The notes beneath the pieces are model-generated. The model was not told where the DNA came from and ran no database searches. It worked only from the letters and a program-made list of their open reading frames with translations. Positions 1 to 7,495 of a stretch of DNA of 64,000 nucleotides are shown here, one piece after another. The translations under genes were made by a program, and so were the position numbers. Source of the DNA: Paenibacillus aceris (GTDB lineage Bacteria > Bacillota > Bacilli > Paenibacillales > NBRC-103111); the NCBI RefSeq assembly GCF_017874035.1, contig NZ_JAGGKV010000016.1, positions 1 through 64,000 of the forward strand. Direction: 5' to 3'. The number at the start of each line of letters is the position of its first letter. The stretch's first letter is position 1.

Positions 1-55
1 CTTCTTGCGCCACCTTATTACGAACTTCTTTGAATGCGTTGTTACGTTGTCTCAT
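1..55 (-). CDS. 5' end of an unidentified gene, cut by the window start
   Basis: Reading leftward, an ATG at 55 is preceded at five bases by a strong ribosome binding site (AGGGAGGCGAG). The 18 visible codons give MRQRNNAFKEVRNKVAQE and stay open to the window edge. The peptide is basic and hydrophilic, with no signal peptide or membrane segment in the visible part. I do not recognise the family. The good ribosome binding site is the main support. Confidence 0.5.
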   Translation of the reverse strand, partial: MRQRNNAFKEVRNKVAQE

Positions 56-80
56 TCCGCTCGCCTCCCTTTATATGAAT

Positions 81-103
81 AGTACCTTATTTCCCTAGGT
101 ACT
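81..103. repeat. Inverted repeat in the leader of the leftmost gene
   Basis: AGTACCT (81-87) and AGGTACT (97-103) are perfect 7-base arms around a 9-base loop, about 26 bases ahead of the minus-strand start at 55. It would form a hairpin in that gene's mRNA leader or could be an operator. No T run follows on either strand, so it does not look like a terminator. Confidence 0.4.
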
Positions 104-127
104 CTCCAATTTAATTAGGGGGCTTAA

Positions 128-182
128 TAGTCAAACGGAACTACAGGGTCTTATTTACCCTAAATAGCTTACATTTTGACTA
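128..182. repeat. Nested palindrome
   Basis: TAGTCAAA (128-135) pairs perfectly with TTTGACTA (175-182), and inside it AGGGT (145-149) pairs with ACCCT (157-161). The inner part overlaps one copy of the dispersed 19-base repeat (136-155). The stretch 56-311 holds this palindrome, the hairpin at 81-103 and three copies of the repeat; I see no further gene in it. Confidence 0.45.
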
Positions 183-263
183 GAAATAATAATATAGCGG
201 ACCACAGTTCCCTCTTTCTCGCTGAAGTGTTCAATATCTAGAGAATAGAGGATCATAGTTCCC
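136..263. repeat. Cluster of three dispersed 19-base repeats
   Basis: Three copies match the pattern ATAGMGGACCNBAGTTCCC: minus strand at 136-155, plus strand at 194-212 and at 245-263. Three more copies of the same pattern lie at 34676-34694 (minus), 34734-34752 and 34784-34802. The copies differ at several positions, so they are a degenerate family and not a recent duplication. Function is unknown. Confidence 0.55.
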
Positions 264-311
264 TTTAGCACAATATTATGAGCGCTTACGAAATTAGCCC
301 GAGCGCAACGC

Positions 312-788
312 TCATTCCTTACCGCGCAGCTTGCGGAAAAACTGCGTCAGCATCGTCGCGCACTCCGCCTGCAGCACGCCGCTAATGACATCGACCCGGT
401 GGTTGAACCGGTCCTCCTGCAGCAAGTTCATCAGCGTTCCCGCGCAGCCGGCTTTGGGATCGGTTGTGCCATAGATCACCTGCGGAACCCGCGCTTGGAC
501 AATCGCGCCCGCACACATCGGGCAAGGCTCTAACGTGACGTAGAGCTTGCAGTCAAGCAAGCGCCATGCTTGCAGATGCTCGCTCGCTTGCTTAATAGCA
601 ATCATTTCAGCATGGGCCAGGGGATCCAGCGTGGTTTCACGAAGATTGTAGCCGCGGCCGATAATTTGACCTTGATGGACAACTACAGCGCCGATGGGAA
701 CTTCTCGAATGGCTTCGGCTTTCATTGCTTCTTCAATAGCTGCTTTCATCCAGGGGATATGTTCATTATGCTCATTATGTTCATCCAC
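312..788 (-). CDS. tadA: tRNA-specific adenosine deaminase TadA
   Basis: Converts adenosine 34 to inosine in the tRNA-Arg(ACG) wobble position. The 158-residue product has the cytidine/adenosine deaminase zinc site: HAE for the first zinc ligand and the catalytic glutamate, and PCPMCAGA for the two cysteine ligands. The family's LMNLLQEDRFNH segment follows. The open frame extends to an ATG at 824, but a GTG at 788 has a well-placed GAGGTG and matches the usual start of the family, so I chose it. It stands alone here rather than next to the SRP RNA and dnaX as in B. subtilis. DnaA-box-like sites lie just upstream and across the start. Confidence 0.95.
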   Translation of the reverse strand: MDEHNEHNEHIPWMKAAIEEAMKAEAIREVPIGAVVVHQGQIIGRGYNLRETTLDPLAHAEMIAIKQASEHLQAWRLLDCKLYVTLEPCPMCAGAIVQARVPQVIYGTTDPKAGCAGTLMNLLQEDRFNHRVDVISGVLQAECATMLTQFFRKLRGKE

Positions 789-903
789 AGGGGGACACCT
801 CGCTAAAAATAATCTTATCCACATGTGTACAATAGATCGAACAAATATTCGTTGTTAACAACCTGTGGATAACAATGTGTATAACTCGAAAAATTGTGGA
901 TAT
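781..903. promoter_or_regulatory. Cluster of DnaA-box-like sites
   Basis: Perfect matches to TTATNCACA occur at 815-823 (plus), 864-872 (minus) and 876-884 (minus). One-mismatch sites are at 781-789 (plus), 824-832 (minus) and 895-903 (minus). That is six sites in 123 bases, plus the perfect palindrome GTTGTTAACAAC at 851-862 in the middle. The region is AT-rich and lies between tadA and the riboswitch promoter. DnaA is known to bind such clusters outside oriC in Bacillus. Binding here is inferred, not shown. Confidence 0.7.
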
Positions 904-956
904 GTAATTCTTTTTACATTCATACAACAAATACAACGTGTATGCAAGGGATTTAG

Positions 957-985
957 TTGATAATAGGGACTGGCATCCGTATAAT
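957..985 (+). promoter_or_regulatory. SigA-type promoter of the c-di-GMP riboswitch transcript
   Basis: TTGATA at 957-962 and a perfect TATAAT at 980-985 are separated by 17 bases. Transcription would start near 992, about 55 bases before the riboswitch aptamer. Confidence 0.75.
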
Positions 986-1045
986 GGAAGTATTCATAGG
1001 TCTTTTAGACCATAGGAACGATAAAACATAAAATTTCATATGCAG

Positions 1046-1135
1046 GGTTCGATAAATGGCAAACTTGCTGAAAAGCAAGGACGCAAAGCTGAGGGTCTAC
1101 CGTTCCAATGGAACTATGACAGCCTGGTTACCGAA
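1046..1135 (+). ncRNA. Cyclic-di-GMP-I (GEMM-I) riboswitch aptamer
   Basis: The conserved blocks occur in order: GGCAAAC, a GAAA-capped stem, GGACGCAAAGC, GGGTCTACCG, then a second variable hairpin and GACAGCC-GGTTACCGA. These match the GEMM-I consensus known to bind c-di-GMP. Bases 1119-1132 of the aptamer's 3' side can instead pair with 1158-1170, which would break the terminator that follows. Ligand binding should therefore favour termination (an OFF switch). The direction is inferred from pairing alone. The gene controlled encodes a PilZ protein, itself a c-di-GMP receptor family. Confidence 0.9.
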
Positions 1136-1165
1136 AATCGATGCTTTTTTGGGTTGAGGTAACAG

Positions 1166-1198
1166 GCTGTTCCTGGTAAAGGGGCAGTCTATTTTTTT
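1166..1198 (+). terminator. Riboswitch-controlled intrinsic terminator
   Basis: GCTGTTCC (1166-1173) pairs, with wobbles, with GGGGCAGT (1181-1188), followed by seven T's at 1192-1198. Its 5' arm overlaps the alternative partner (1158-1170) of the aptamer's 3' side, the usual layout of a transcription-attenuating riboswitch. Confidence 0.75.
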
Positions 1199-1271
1199 AT
1201 AGATAAGAAAGTATAAACTTTAGCTTCGCATCTACCTTGACAAACGCGCTCGTCCTAAAAGGACGATGAAG
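1199..1271. repeat. Dispersed element: TAGATAAGAAA box plus GTCCT/AGGAC hairpin
   Basis: ATAGATAAGAAA at 1199-1210 and the hairpin GCTCGTCCTAAAAGGACGAT at 1248-1267 recur at 41129-41140 and 41144-41163. In both places the element directly follows the T run of a terminator. Copy two is compact, while in copy one the box and the hairpin are 37 bases apart. Confidence 0.5.
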
Positions 1272-1318
1272 TTGTCTTGTATGCGGAATATGGAATGGGG
1301 AAGGATTGAAACAGGACA

Positions 1319-2053
1319 ATGGTTAGCAAACAAAAGTCTATGAAGTTTTATGGCAGCAAGGAAGGATACGACGCAGATGTCATGATTGACAGTAAAGCGA
1401 TGCTGAGCAAGGATGATTTCGTATCCACAGGCGTGCTGACCTATGCCCTCGGTGACATCATTGAGGTGGAGCTGCCGGAATATGACGTCTTTGCCCTGGG
1501 AGACAAGTGTAAAATGACGGTATACACGCCATCCGGGTTGTTTGTTATGGAGACAACGATTCTCGCCAAAGACAAGGGCTCCGTCATTGTCCTGAATCCG
1601 CCTGATAACCGCAGGAAGTTTACAGAAAAAAGGGAGTTCCCCCGCGTAGATGTGAAGAATGAAGGGCTTCTTTTTGGATTTCAAGACAAAAGCAAGAAGC
1701 ATGAACATCAGTTTGAAACACCGATTCGATTCTCGATCAGAAATATATCGGTTAACGGCTTAGGCTTCAAGATCGAAGAGAACGCCATGCTCGAAAAAAT
1801 CATACAAAAGCACTCGCAGCTTGAAGTGGAGCTGATCTTGGGTTTCTTGGTGCCGTGCACACTGGAAATTGTTCGGGAAGAGAAAATGAATAACGGCACT
1901 TATTACGGGGCGAGATTTATCCTCATCCCAGATGAGAAAACGAACGCGCTGCGCGGATTTATTTTAAAAAATCAGATCGAAACCTACTTCGTCCAGAAGC
2001 GGGAAAATGAAACAAAAAAAGCACTGGAAAAAAAGTCTGCGGCTATTCAGTAG
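1319..2053 (+). CDS. PilZ-domain protein, YpfA/MotI-like c-di-GMP receptor
   Basis: A 244-residue cytoplasmic protein with an N-terminal YcgR-like (PilZN) region, about residues 10-95, and a C-terminal PilZ domain, about 100-225. The two c-di-GMP-binding motifs are complete: RxxxR at R105-R109 and NxSxxG at N142-G147. Family members in Bacillus (YpfA/MotI) bind c-di-GMP and brake the flagellar motor; a motility role here is inferred. ATG 1319 is the first start after an in-frame stop at 1307; its ribosome binding site (GGAAGGA) is 13 bases away, so translation may be weak. The gene lies behind the c-di-GMP riboswitch, so ligand could act on both the mRNA and the protein. Confidence 0.85.
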   Translation: MVSKQKSMKFYGSKEGYDADVMIDSKAMLSKDDFVSTGVLTYALGDIIEVELPEYDVFALGDKCKMTVYTPSGLFVMETTILAKDKGSVIVLNPPDNRRKFTEKREFPRVDVKNEGLLFGFQDKSKKHEHQFETPIRFSIRNISVNGLGFKIEENAMLEKIIQKHSQLEVELILGFLVPCTLEIVREEKMNNGTYYGARFILIPDEKTNALRGFILKNQIETYFVQKRENETKKALEKKSAAIQ

Positions 2054-2070
2054 CTTTCAGGCTTTTTTTT
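2028..2070 (+). terminator. Terminator at the end of the PilZ gene
   Basis: A-rich AAAAAAAGTCTG (2028-2039), within the last codons, pairs with CAGGCTTTTTTTT (2058-2070). The right arm ends in eight T's. Confidence 0.6.
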
Positions 2071-2131
2071 GCGTTCCAAGTACTATATAATAAGAAGGAT
2101 GATTTTCGAAAATTAAGGAGTTGTAACTACG

Positions 2132-3232
2132 ATGGCTTTGAAAGCAGGTATCGTCGGTCTACCGAACGTAGGAAAATCGACATTGTTTAATGCAATTACA
2201 CAGGCGGGGGCAGAATCTGCAAACTATCCGTTCTGTACGATAGATCCGAATGTTGGGGTAGTTGAAGTACCGGACGAGAGATTGCACAAGCTGGTAGAGA
2301 TGATTGTCCCTAAAAGCATTGTTCCGACAGCCTTTGAATTCGTTGATATTGCTGGTTTGGTGAAGGGCGCGAGCAAAGGCGAAGGGCTTGGAAATAAATT
2401 TTTGGCACACATTCGTGAAGTGGATGCCATTGTGCATGTTGTCCGTTGTTTTGAGGATGATAATATTACCCACGTATCCGGTAAAGTAGATCCGATTGGC
2501 GATATCGAGACGATTAATCTCGAATTGATTTTGGCTGACATTGAGTCCGTTGAGAAAAAGATCGAGCGCTCCCGCAAAAACCTGAAAGGCGGCGACAAGA
2601 AAGTTGTAGCTGAGGTTGAGTGTCTGGAACGTATCAAGGAAGCTCTTTATAACGATCTGCCAGCGCGTAGCATTGATTTGAGCGATGATGAGAAGCTGCT
2701 CGTCCGCGATCTTCACTTGCTGACAATGAAGCCGGTCCTTTATGCAGCCAATGTGAGCGAGGACGAAGTATCAACAGCAGATGAGAATCCATTCGTCAAA
2801 ATCGTTAAGGAGTACGCGGAGAAAGAAAACAACGAAGTTGTTTCGATCAGCGCGAAGGTAGAATCAGAGATTGCCGAACTGGAAGACGAAGAAAAAGCAA
2901 TGTTCCTGGAAGAGTTGGGACTTCAAGAGTCCGGCTTGAATAGATTGATTAAAGCAGCTTATCGCAAGCTTGGCTTGTACACGTATTTTACAGCTGGAGT
3001 TCAGGAAGTAAGGGCTTGGACGATCCGCAAAGGAACGAAAGCTCCTCAAGCGGCGGGCGTGATTCATACTGATTTCGAGCGCGGGTTTATTCGTGCCGAG
3101 GTTGTGTCCTATACGGATCTGGTAACAGCAGGCTCCATGAATGGCGCGAAGGAAAAGGGGCAAGTGCGCCTGGAAGGTAAAGAGTACGTGGTGAATGACG
3201 GCGACGTTATGCATTTCAGATTTAATGTGTAA
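2132..3232 (+). CDS. ychF: Redox-regulated ATPase YchF (OLA1 family)
   Basis: A universally conserved Obg-family P-loop protein that binds ribosomes and prefers ATP over GTP. The 366 residues carry the G1 loop GLPNVGKST (residues 9-17), the switch region with DIAGLVKGASKGEGLGN, and the C-terminal TGS-like segment with the RAEVVSY and VNDGDVMHFRFNV endings. AAGGAG lies 11 bases before ATG. It sits directly ahead of prfA with a 32-base gap, so the two are likely cotranscribed. Confidence 0.97.
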   Translation: MALKAGIVGLPNVGKSTLFNAITQAGAESANYPFCTIDPNVGVVEVPDERLHKLVEMIVPKSIVPTAFEFVDIAGLVKGASKGEGLGNKFLAHIREVDAIVHVVRCFEDDNITHVSGKVDPIGDIETINLELILADIESVEKKIERSRKNLKGGDKKVVAEVECLERIKEALYNDLPARSIDLSDDEKLLVRDLHLLTMKPVLYAANVSEDEVSTADENPFVKIVKEYAEKENNEVVSISAKVESEIAELEDEEKAMFLEELGLQESGLNRLIKAAYRKLGLYTYFTAGVQEVRAWTIRKGTKAPQAAGVIHTDFERGFIRAEVVSYTDLVTAGSMNGAKEKGQVRLEGKEYVVNDGDVMHFRFNV

Positions 3233-3264
3233 TTCATAAAAAATAAAGAAAGGAGTGATCCGTT

Positions 3265-4341
3265 ATGTTGGATCGACTTCAGTCCATTGTGGACCGCTAT
3301 GAAAAATTAAGCGAGCTGCTGTGTGACCCGGATGTGACGAGTGACACGAAAAAGCTTAGAGAGTATTCGAAGGAACAGTCTGATCTTCAAGAAGCCTACG
3401 ATGCTTATAATGAATATAAAAGCGTAAGCGAGCAGTTGGCAGACGCGAAAGCGATGCAGAACGAGAAGCTAGATGATGAAATGCGTGAAATGGTTAAAAT
3501 GGAGATCGAAGAGCTTAGCGAGCAATCGGCTAATCTGGAAGAACAACTAAGAGTGCTCATGATGCCAAAAGACCCGAATGACGATAAGAACGTCATCGTT
3601 GAAATTCGCGGAGCGGCAGGGGGCGATGAAGCTGCGTTGTTTGCAGGCGACCTGTACCGTATGTATACGCGTTATGCCGATACACAAGGATGGAAAACGG
3701 AAATTCTTGATGCTTCCTTGAATGACTTGGGCGGATTCAAAGAGATTATTTTCATGATCACAGGGAAAGGCGCTTATAGCAAGCTGAAGTTTGAGAGCGG
3801 AGCGCACCGTGTGCAGCGGATCCCAGTAACAGAATCAGGCGGACGTATTCATACTTCAACGTCAACGGTTGTTGTGATGCCGGAAGCGGAAGATGTTGAA
3901 ATCGTTATTCATGATGCGGATATTCGCGTAGATACGTTCTGTTCCAGCGGAGCTGGCGGTCAGTCCGTTAATACAACGAAATCAGCGGTTCGCGTGACGC
4001 ACGTGCCTACGGGTATTGTTGCGACATGTCAGGACGGCAAATCGCAGAACTCCAATAAGGAGCAGGCGCTTCGCGTACTTCGTGCGCGGATTTCGGATAA
4101 AATGCGTGAGGAAGAAGAAGCGAAATACGCAGGCGAGCGTAAGAGCAAAGTCGGGACAGGTGACCGTTCGGAACGGATTCGTACGTATAACTTCCCGCAA
4201 AGCCGGATTACGGACCACCGGATCGGCTTGACTTTGCATCGTTTGGAAACTGTCCTAAACGGTGATATGGCGGAGATTGTTTCCGCATTAACCATTGCTG
4301 CACAGTCCGATGCTTTAGATAAAGGGGAGCAGGCAATGTGA
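3265..4341 (+). CDS. prfA: Peptide chain release factor 1
   Basis: Recognises UAA and UAG stop codons and triggers peptide release. The 358-residue protein has the PVT codon-recognition tripeptide at residues 187-189 (RF1 type; RF2 would carry SPF) and the catalytic GGQ at 231-233 within SSGAGGQSVN. The GGQ glutamine is the substrate of PrmC, the next gene. The start has a strong GAAAGGAG. The stop codon overlaps the start of prmC. Confidence 0.98.
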   Translation: MLDRLQSIVDRYEKLSELLCDPDVTSDTKKLREYSKEQSDLQEAYDAYNEYKSVSEQLADAKAMQNEKLDDEMREMVKMEIEELSEQSANLEEQLRVLMMPKDPNDDKNVIVEIRGAAGGDEAALFAGDLYRMYTRYADTQGWKTEILDASLNDLGGFKEIIFMITGKGAYSKLKFESGAHRVQRIPVTESGGRIHTSTSTVVVMPEAEDVEIVIHDADIRVDTFCSSGAGGQSVNTTKSAVRVTHVPTGIVATCQDGKSQNSNKEQALRVLRARISDKMREEEEAKYAGERKSKVGTGDRSERIRTYNFPQSRITDHRIGLTLHRLETVLNGDMAEIVSALTIAAQSDALDKGEQAM

Positions 4342-5228
4342 TGCCGACTGCCTCGATGACGATTAGAGAAGCCTATGTAGAGGCTTCTTCTTTTTTAGGG
4401 AAGCTGGACGTGGCGGAGGCGGCTTCCTGTGTGGAGCTTTTGCTGCAGCACCTGCTTGGCTGTAGTAGGACAGAGCTGCTGTTCCGCTTCCAGGAACAGT
4501 TTCCGGCAGAGCTGGCAGCGGAGTGGCGCCAGCTTCTGGAGAGGAAGGCCGCGGGTGAGCCGGTACAGTATGTGATCGGCGAACAGGAGTTTTACGGCCT
4601 TCCTTTCGCGGTTAGCCCGGCGGTGCTGATTCCGCGGCCGGAAACGGAGCTGCTCGTGGAAGCTTTGCTCCACGAGGGTACGCGTTTGTTCCCGCAAGGC
4701 GCTCCGCTGCTTGCGGATGTGGGCACCGGGAGCGGCATCATCCCGGTGACCGTTGCTCACGCGCGCCCGAACTGGCGCGTGGCCGCCAGCGACATCTCCG
4801 CGGCAGCGCTGGAGATGGCCCGCTTGAACGCGCAGCGCCACGGCGTGGCTGCGCGGGTGGAGTGGCTCGAGGGCGATCTCCTCGAGCCTTATATCGAGCG
4901 CCGGATCGCTCCCGATATACTGGTGTCTAACCCACCGTATATTCCTGATGGCGATCTCCCGGCGCTGATGCCGGAGGTGCGGCTGTTTGAGCCGCACACA
5001 GCTTTGTTCGGCGGTATCGAGGGACTCGATTTGTACCGCCGGATGATTGGGCAGCTGCCGCTGCTGCCGCGAATCCCGACTGTGGTCGGGTTCGAGGTCG
5101 GCATCGGGCAGGCGGAGGCTGTGGCGGCGATGCTGCGCGCCGCCGCCGATTGGGAGGAGATCCGGTTCGTTCCGGATCTCCAGGGGATTGATCGCCACGT
5201 GATCGCGATCCGGGCTCGGGAGCAGTAG
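4341..5228 (+). CDS. prmC: Release factor glutamine methyltransferase PrmC
   Basis: Methylates the glutamine of the GGQ motif in release factors using S-adenosylmethionine. In the 295-residue protein an N-terminal helical RF-binding domain (1-100) precedes a Rossmann methyltransferase domain with DVGTGSG at 126-132 and the catalytic NPPY at 197-200. An in-frame GTG at 4338 overlaps the prfA stop, and the ATG at 4341 is the more likely start; both overlap prfA, showing translational coupling. The base composition of this gene is clearly richer in G+C than that of prfA. Confidence 0.97.
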   Translation: MPTASMTIREAYVEASSFLGKLDVAEAASCVELLLQHLLGCSRTELLFRFQEQFPAELAAEWRQLLERKAAGEPVQYVIGEQEFYGLPFAVSPAVLIPRPETELLVEALLHEGTRLFPQGAPLLADVGTGSGIIPVTVAHARPNWRVAASDISAAALEMARLNAQRHGVAARVEWLEGDLLEPYIERRIAPDILVSNPPYIPDGDLPALMPEVRLFEPHTALFGGIEGLDLYRRMIGQLPLLPRIPTVVGFEVGIGQAEAVAAMLRAAADWEEIRFVPDLQGIDRHVIAIRAREQ

Positions 5229-5235
5229 GGGCTGG

Positions 5236-5461
5236 CTTTAACGCTATTTTTCATCGTTAAAGCGACCTCTCCGAGCACAAAAGCAGCTGTAACGGTGTTT
5301 TTCACTCTTACAGAAGGAATTCCGGACTTATGCAGCGGGAACGCTGAGCTTTAACGCTGTTTTTCATCGTTAAAGCGACCTCTCCAAGCACAAAAGCAGC
5401 TGTAACGGTGTTTTTCACTCTTACAGAAGGAATTCCGGTCTTACGCAGCGGGAATGCCATG
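5236..5461. repeat. Tandem 113-base repeat with four hairpins
   Basis: Two nearly identical units, 5236-5348 and 5349-5461, differ at only a few bases. Each unit has two hairpins of the same design: TTTAACG...CGTTAAA, then CTGTAA...TTACAG, each with a loop containing a T5CA core. The half-units resemble each other, so the array may have grown by two rounds of duplication. It fills most of the 351-base gap between prmC and spoIIR. No coding potential is visible. Confidence 0.85.
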
Positions 5462-5515
5462 ATTTAACAGTCATCCCAACTCTATCATTTCTATCAAATT
5501 TAAATAGATTACTAG

Positions 5516-5545
5516 GTTTAGCCTCTCCTCTTTTTGCCTATACTG
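5516..5545 (+). promoter_or_regulatory. Possible SigF promoter of spoIIR
   Basis: GTTTA (5516-5520) and GCCTATACTG (5536-5545), 15 bases apart, partly fit the forespore SigF consensus (GYWTA, then GGNRANANTW). spoIIR is a SigF gene in B. subtilis. The -10 match is partial. Confidence 0.35.
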
Positions 5546-5579
5546 GCTAGTAGAAGCGAAGGGAAAGGGGCTTTTCCTT

Positions 5580-6326
5580 ATGGTAAAAAGAACGGATCGC
5601 CAATCATTCAAACATTTATTATTCGTGGCTTTTGCACTTATTGTTATGATATCTTGTTGGGAATCCAATCGTACGAATGCGGCGGTTATATCGCCTACAA
5701 TACCGGAAGAATCCATACGCTTACGTATTCTAGCAAACTCTGACTCTGCGCAAGACCAAGCTCTGAAGCGTGAAATTCGTGACGCCATTATTGTGCGTAT
5801 GCAGGATTGGGTCGTTGGACCTCACTCTTTGGATGAAGCTAGAGCAGTAGTTACGGCTCATTTACCGGAGTTCGATGCGCTTGTCGGGCAAATGATCGAA
5901 GCTCGCGGTTATACTTATACGCATACGGTTGAGCTTGGCAAAGTCCCTTTCCCTACGAAAATGTATGGCAACGAAGTTTACCCTGCCGGTGATTACGAGG
6001 CGCTACGCGTCACGATTGGCAGCGGGGAAGGTCAGAACTGGTGGTGCGTGTTGTTTCCGCCGCTTTGCTTTGTAGATTCTGTCTCCGGAGAAGCTGTCGC
6101 TGCAGCAGCCGTCGTAGCCAAAACTGAGGGCCAAGAGAAGGTCAAAACTTCCCCTGCGCCAACAGCCAAAGACAATAAAACAGCTCAACCAACAGTTAAA
6201 CAAGTTAAAGAAGCCAAAGCAAGCACAACAAGTACGGAAGAACAAGTGAAGCCGGTTGACTCACAGCCCAAAGTGAAGTTTTTCATCTGGGAAATGATTA
6301 AAAAAGTGGTGGCATGGTTTAGTTAA
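5580..6326 (+). CDS. spoIIR: Stage II sporulation protein R
   Basis: SpoIIR is made in the forespore and secreted across the septum, where it activates SpoIIGA so that pro-SigE is processed in the mother cell. The 248-residue product begins with a signal or anchor segment (residues 10-27) and contains the family hallmark ESIRLRILANSDSAQDQALKR, followed by VRDAI-like and YPAGDYEALRVTIGSGEGQNWWCVLFPPLCFVD blocks, here split across residues 45-165. A Lys/Thr/Ala/Gln-rich linker (about 175-225) leads to a short hydrophobic C-terminal helix. AAAGGGG precedes ATG. Confidence 0.93.
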   Translation: MVKRTDRQSFKHLLFVAFALIVMISCWESNRTNAAVISPTIPEESIRLRILANSDSAQDQALKREIRDAIIVRMQDWVVGPHSLDEARAVVTAHLPEFDALVGQMIEARGYTYTHTVELGKVPFPTKMYGNEVYPAGDYEALRVTIGSGEGQNWWCVLFPPLCFVDSVSGEAVAAAAVVAKTEGQEKVKTSPAPTAKDNKTAQPTVKQVKEAKASTTSTEEQVKPVDSQPKVKFFIWEMIKKVVAWFS

Positions 6327-6363
6327 TAACTTGAATTCATTTTGGAAGTAAGGATGATAGATC

Positions 6364-7431
6364 GTGACAAAGTACTGGAAAGTGGACCCGGATAAGGCAA
6401 TTGACAGGGGTGGAGAGTTAGCGGGAGCAGCAGAGCTTCTGAGAAGCGGAAACACCGTAGCTTTTCCGACGGAAACGGTATACGGCCTTGGCGCGGATGC
6501 TACGAATACCTCAGCGGTGGAACGCATTTTCTTAGCCAAAGGACGGCCATCCGATAATCCACTGATCGTTCATATCGCTGATACCAGGCAGCTTTCGGGC
6601 TTAATCGAGCCTGCGAGCGTCACGCCTGATCATCTAAGGCTGATGGAGGCTTTCTGGCCGGGGCCTCTTACCATTGTGCTGCCTGTAAAAACAGGCAGCA
6701 TTTCGCCGTTGGTGACCGCCGGTCTTACGACAGTAGGGGTGCGAATACCTGATCATCCGGTGGCTTTGCAGCTGCTTCGTGAAGCGGAGCTTCCAATCGC
6801 AGCGCCAAGCGCCAATAGTTCAGGCAGACCGAGCCCGACTCTCGCGTCACATGTTCAAGATGACCTTGATGGTCGAATCGGAGGCATTGTGGACGGAGGA
6901 GGAACCGGCGTAGGTGTCGAATCGACGGTGATACAGCTTGGAGATGGTCAGCTGTACATTTTGCGCCCTGGCGGTGTTACAGCGGAGCAATTGCAGTCCG
7001 CACTGCCAGCCATTCGGATTTATGAGCCGGAACGGGAAGATGTTCTGGCTTCGGAGACGCCTCGGGCTCCGGGAATGAAGTATACGCATTACGCGCCGAA
7101 GGGGTACATGCATATCGTTTATGGTGACGATGCAGAGGCGGTGGCCGCTTGGATTCAGCGTGACGTTCAAGCTGCTAAGGAAAGAGGGGAATCAACGGGT
7201 ATCCTTACTTTTGAGGAAAAAGCCTCTCGCTTTGAAGCTGATTTGGTTATAGCCTGTGGCTCATTAGCTAAGCCGGAGACGATTGCCCAGGAGCTGTATG
7301 CTGCATTAAGACGATTTGACCAGCAAGGCATTGATTATATTGTCGCCGAGGGCTGCCCGGAAACGGGAATTGGCCAGGCGATCATGAATCGTCTGCGTAA
7401 AGCGGCAGGCCATCGGCTTGTACGTGTTTAG
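6364..7431 (+). CDS. tsaC: Threonylcarbamoyl-AMP synthase (Sua5/YwlC type)
   Basis: Makes threonylcarbamoyl-AMP from threonine, bicarbonate and ATP, the first step of t6A modification at tRNA position 37. At 355 residues it is the long Sua5 form: a YrdC catalytic domain (about 15-215, with KGRPSDNPLIVHI and the SAPSANSSGRPSPT loop) and a C-terminal Sua5 domain (about 230-355). The start is GTG with TAAGGATG seven bases before it. Its place between spoIIR and mntP is the B. subtilis order (ywlC). Confidence 0.95.
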   Translation: MTKYWKVDPDKAIDRGGELAGAAELLRSGNTVAFPTETVYGLGADATNTSAVERIFLAKGRPSDNPLIVHIADTRQLSGLIEPASVTPDHLRLMEAFWPGPLTIVLPVKTGSISPLVTAGLTTVGVRIPDHPVALQLLREAELPIAAPSANSSGRPSPTLASHVQDDLDGRIGGIVDGGGTGVGVESTVIQLGDGQLYILRPGGVTAEQLQSALPAIRIYEPEREDVLASETPRAPGMKYTHYAPKGYMHIVYGDDAEAVAAWIQRDVQAAKERGESTGILTFEEKASRFEADLVIACGSLAKPETIAQELYAALRRFDQQGIDYIVAEGCPETGIGQAIMNRLRKAAGHRLVRV

Positions 7432-7495
7432 CTAGCATGATTCCCAGTTTGTCCGCATATCTTGGTTAAGAAAGCGGACAAGGGGGATAGCGCAT

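Noticed and set aside
781..985. Chromosome origin (oriC)
   Set aside because: The DnaA boxes are suggestive, but dnaA, dnaN, gyrB, rpmH and other origin neighbours are absent, and no clear unwinding element with repeated 13-mers or DnaA-trio is seen.
4395..5198. Minus-strand open frame of 267 codons
   Set aside because: Opposite prmC in a GC-rich stretch where stop codons are rare; Arg/Gln/His-rich and without family features.
5236..5461. Possible CRISPR array
   Set aside because: Only two units of 113 bases that are alike throughout, with no unique spacers and no cas genes.
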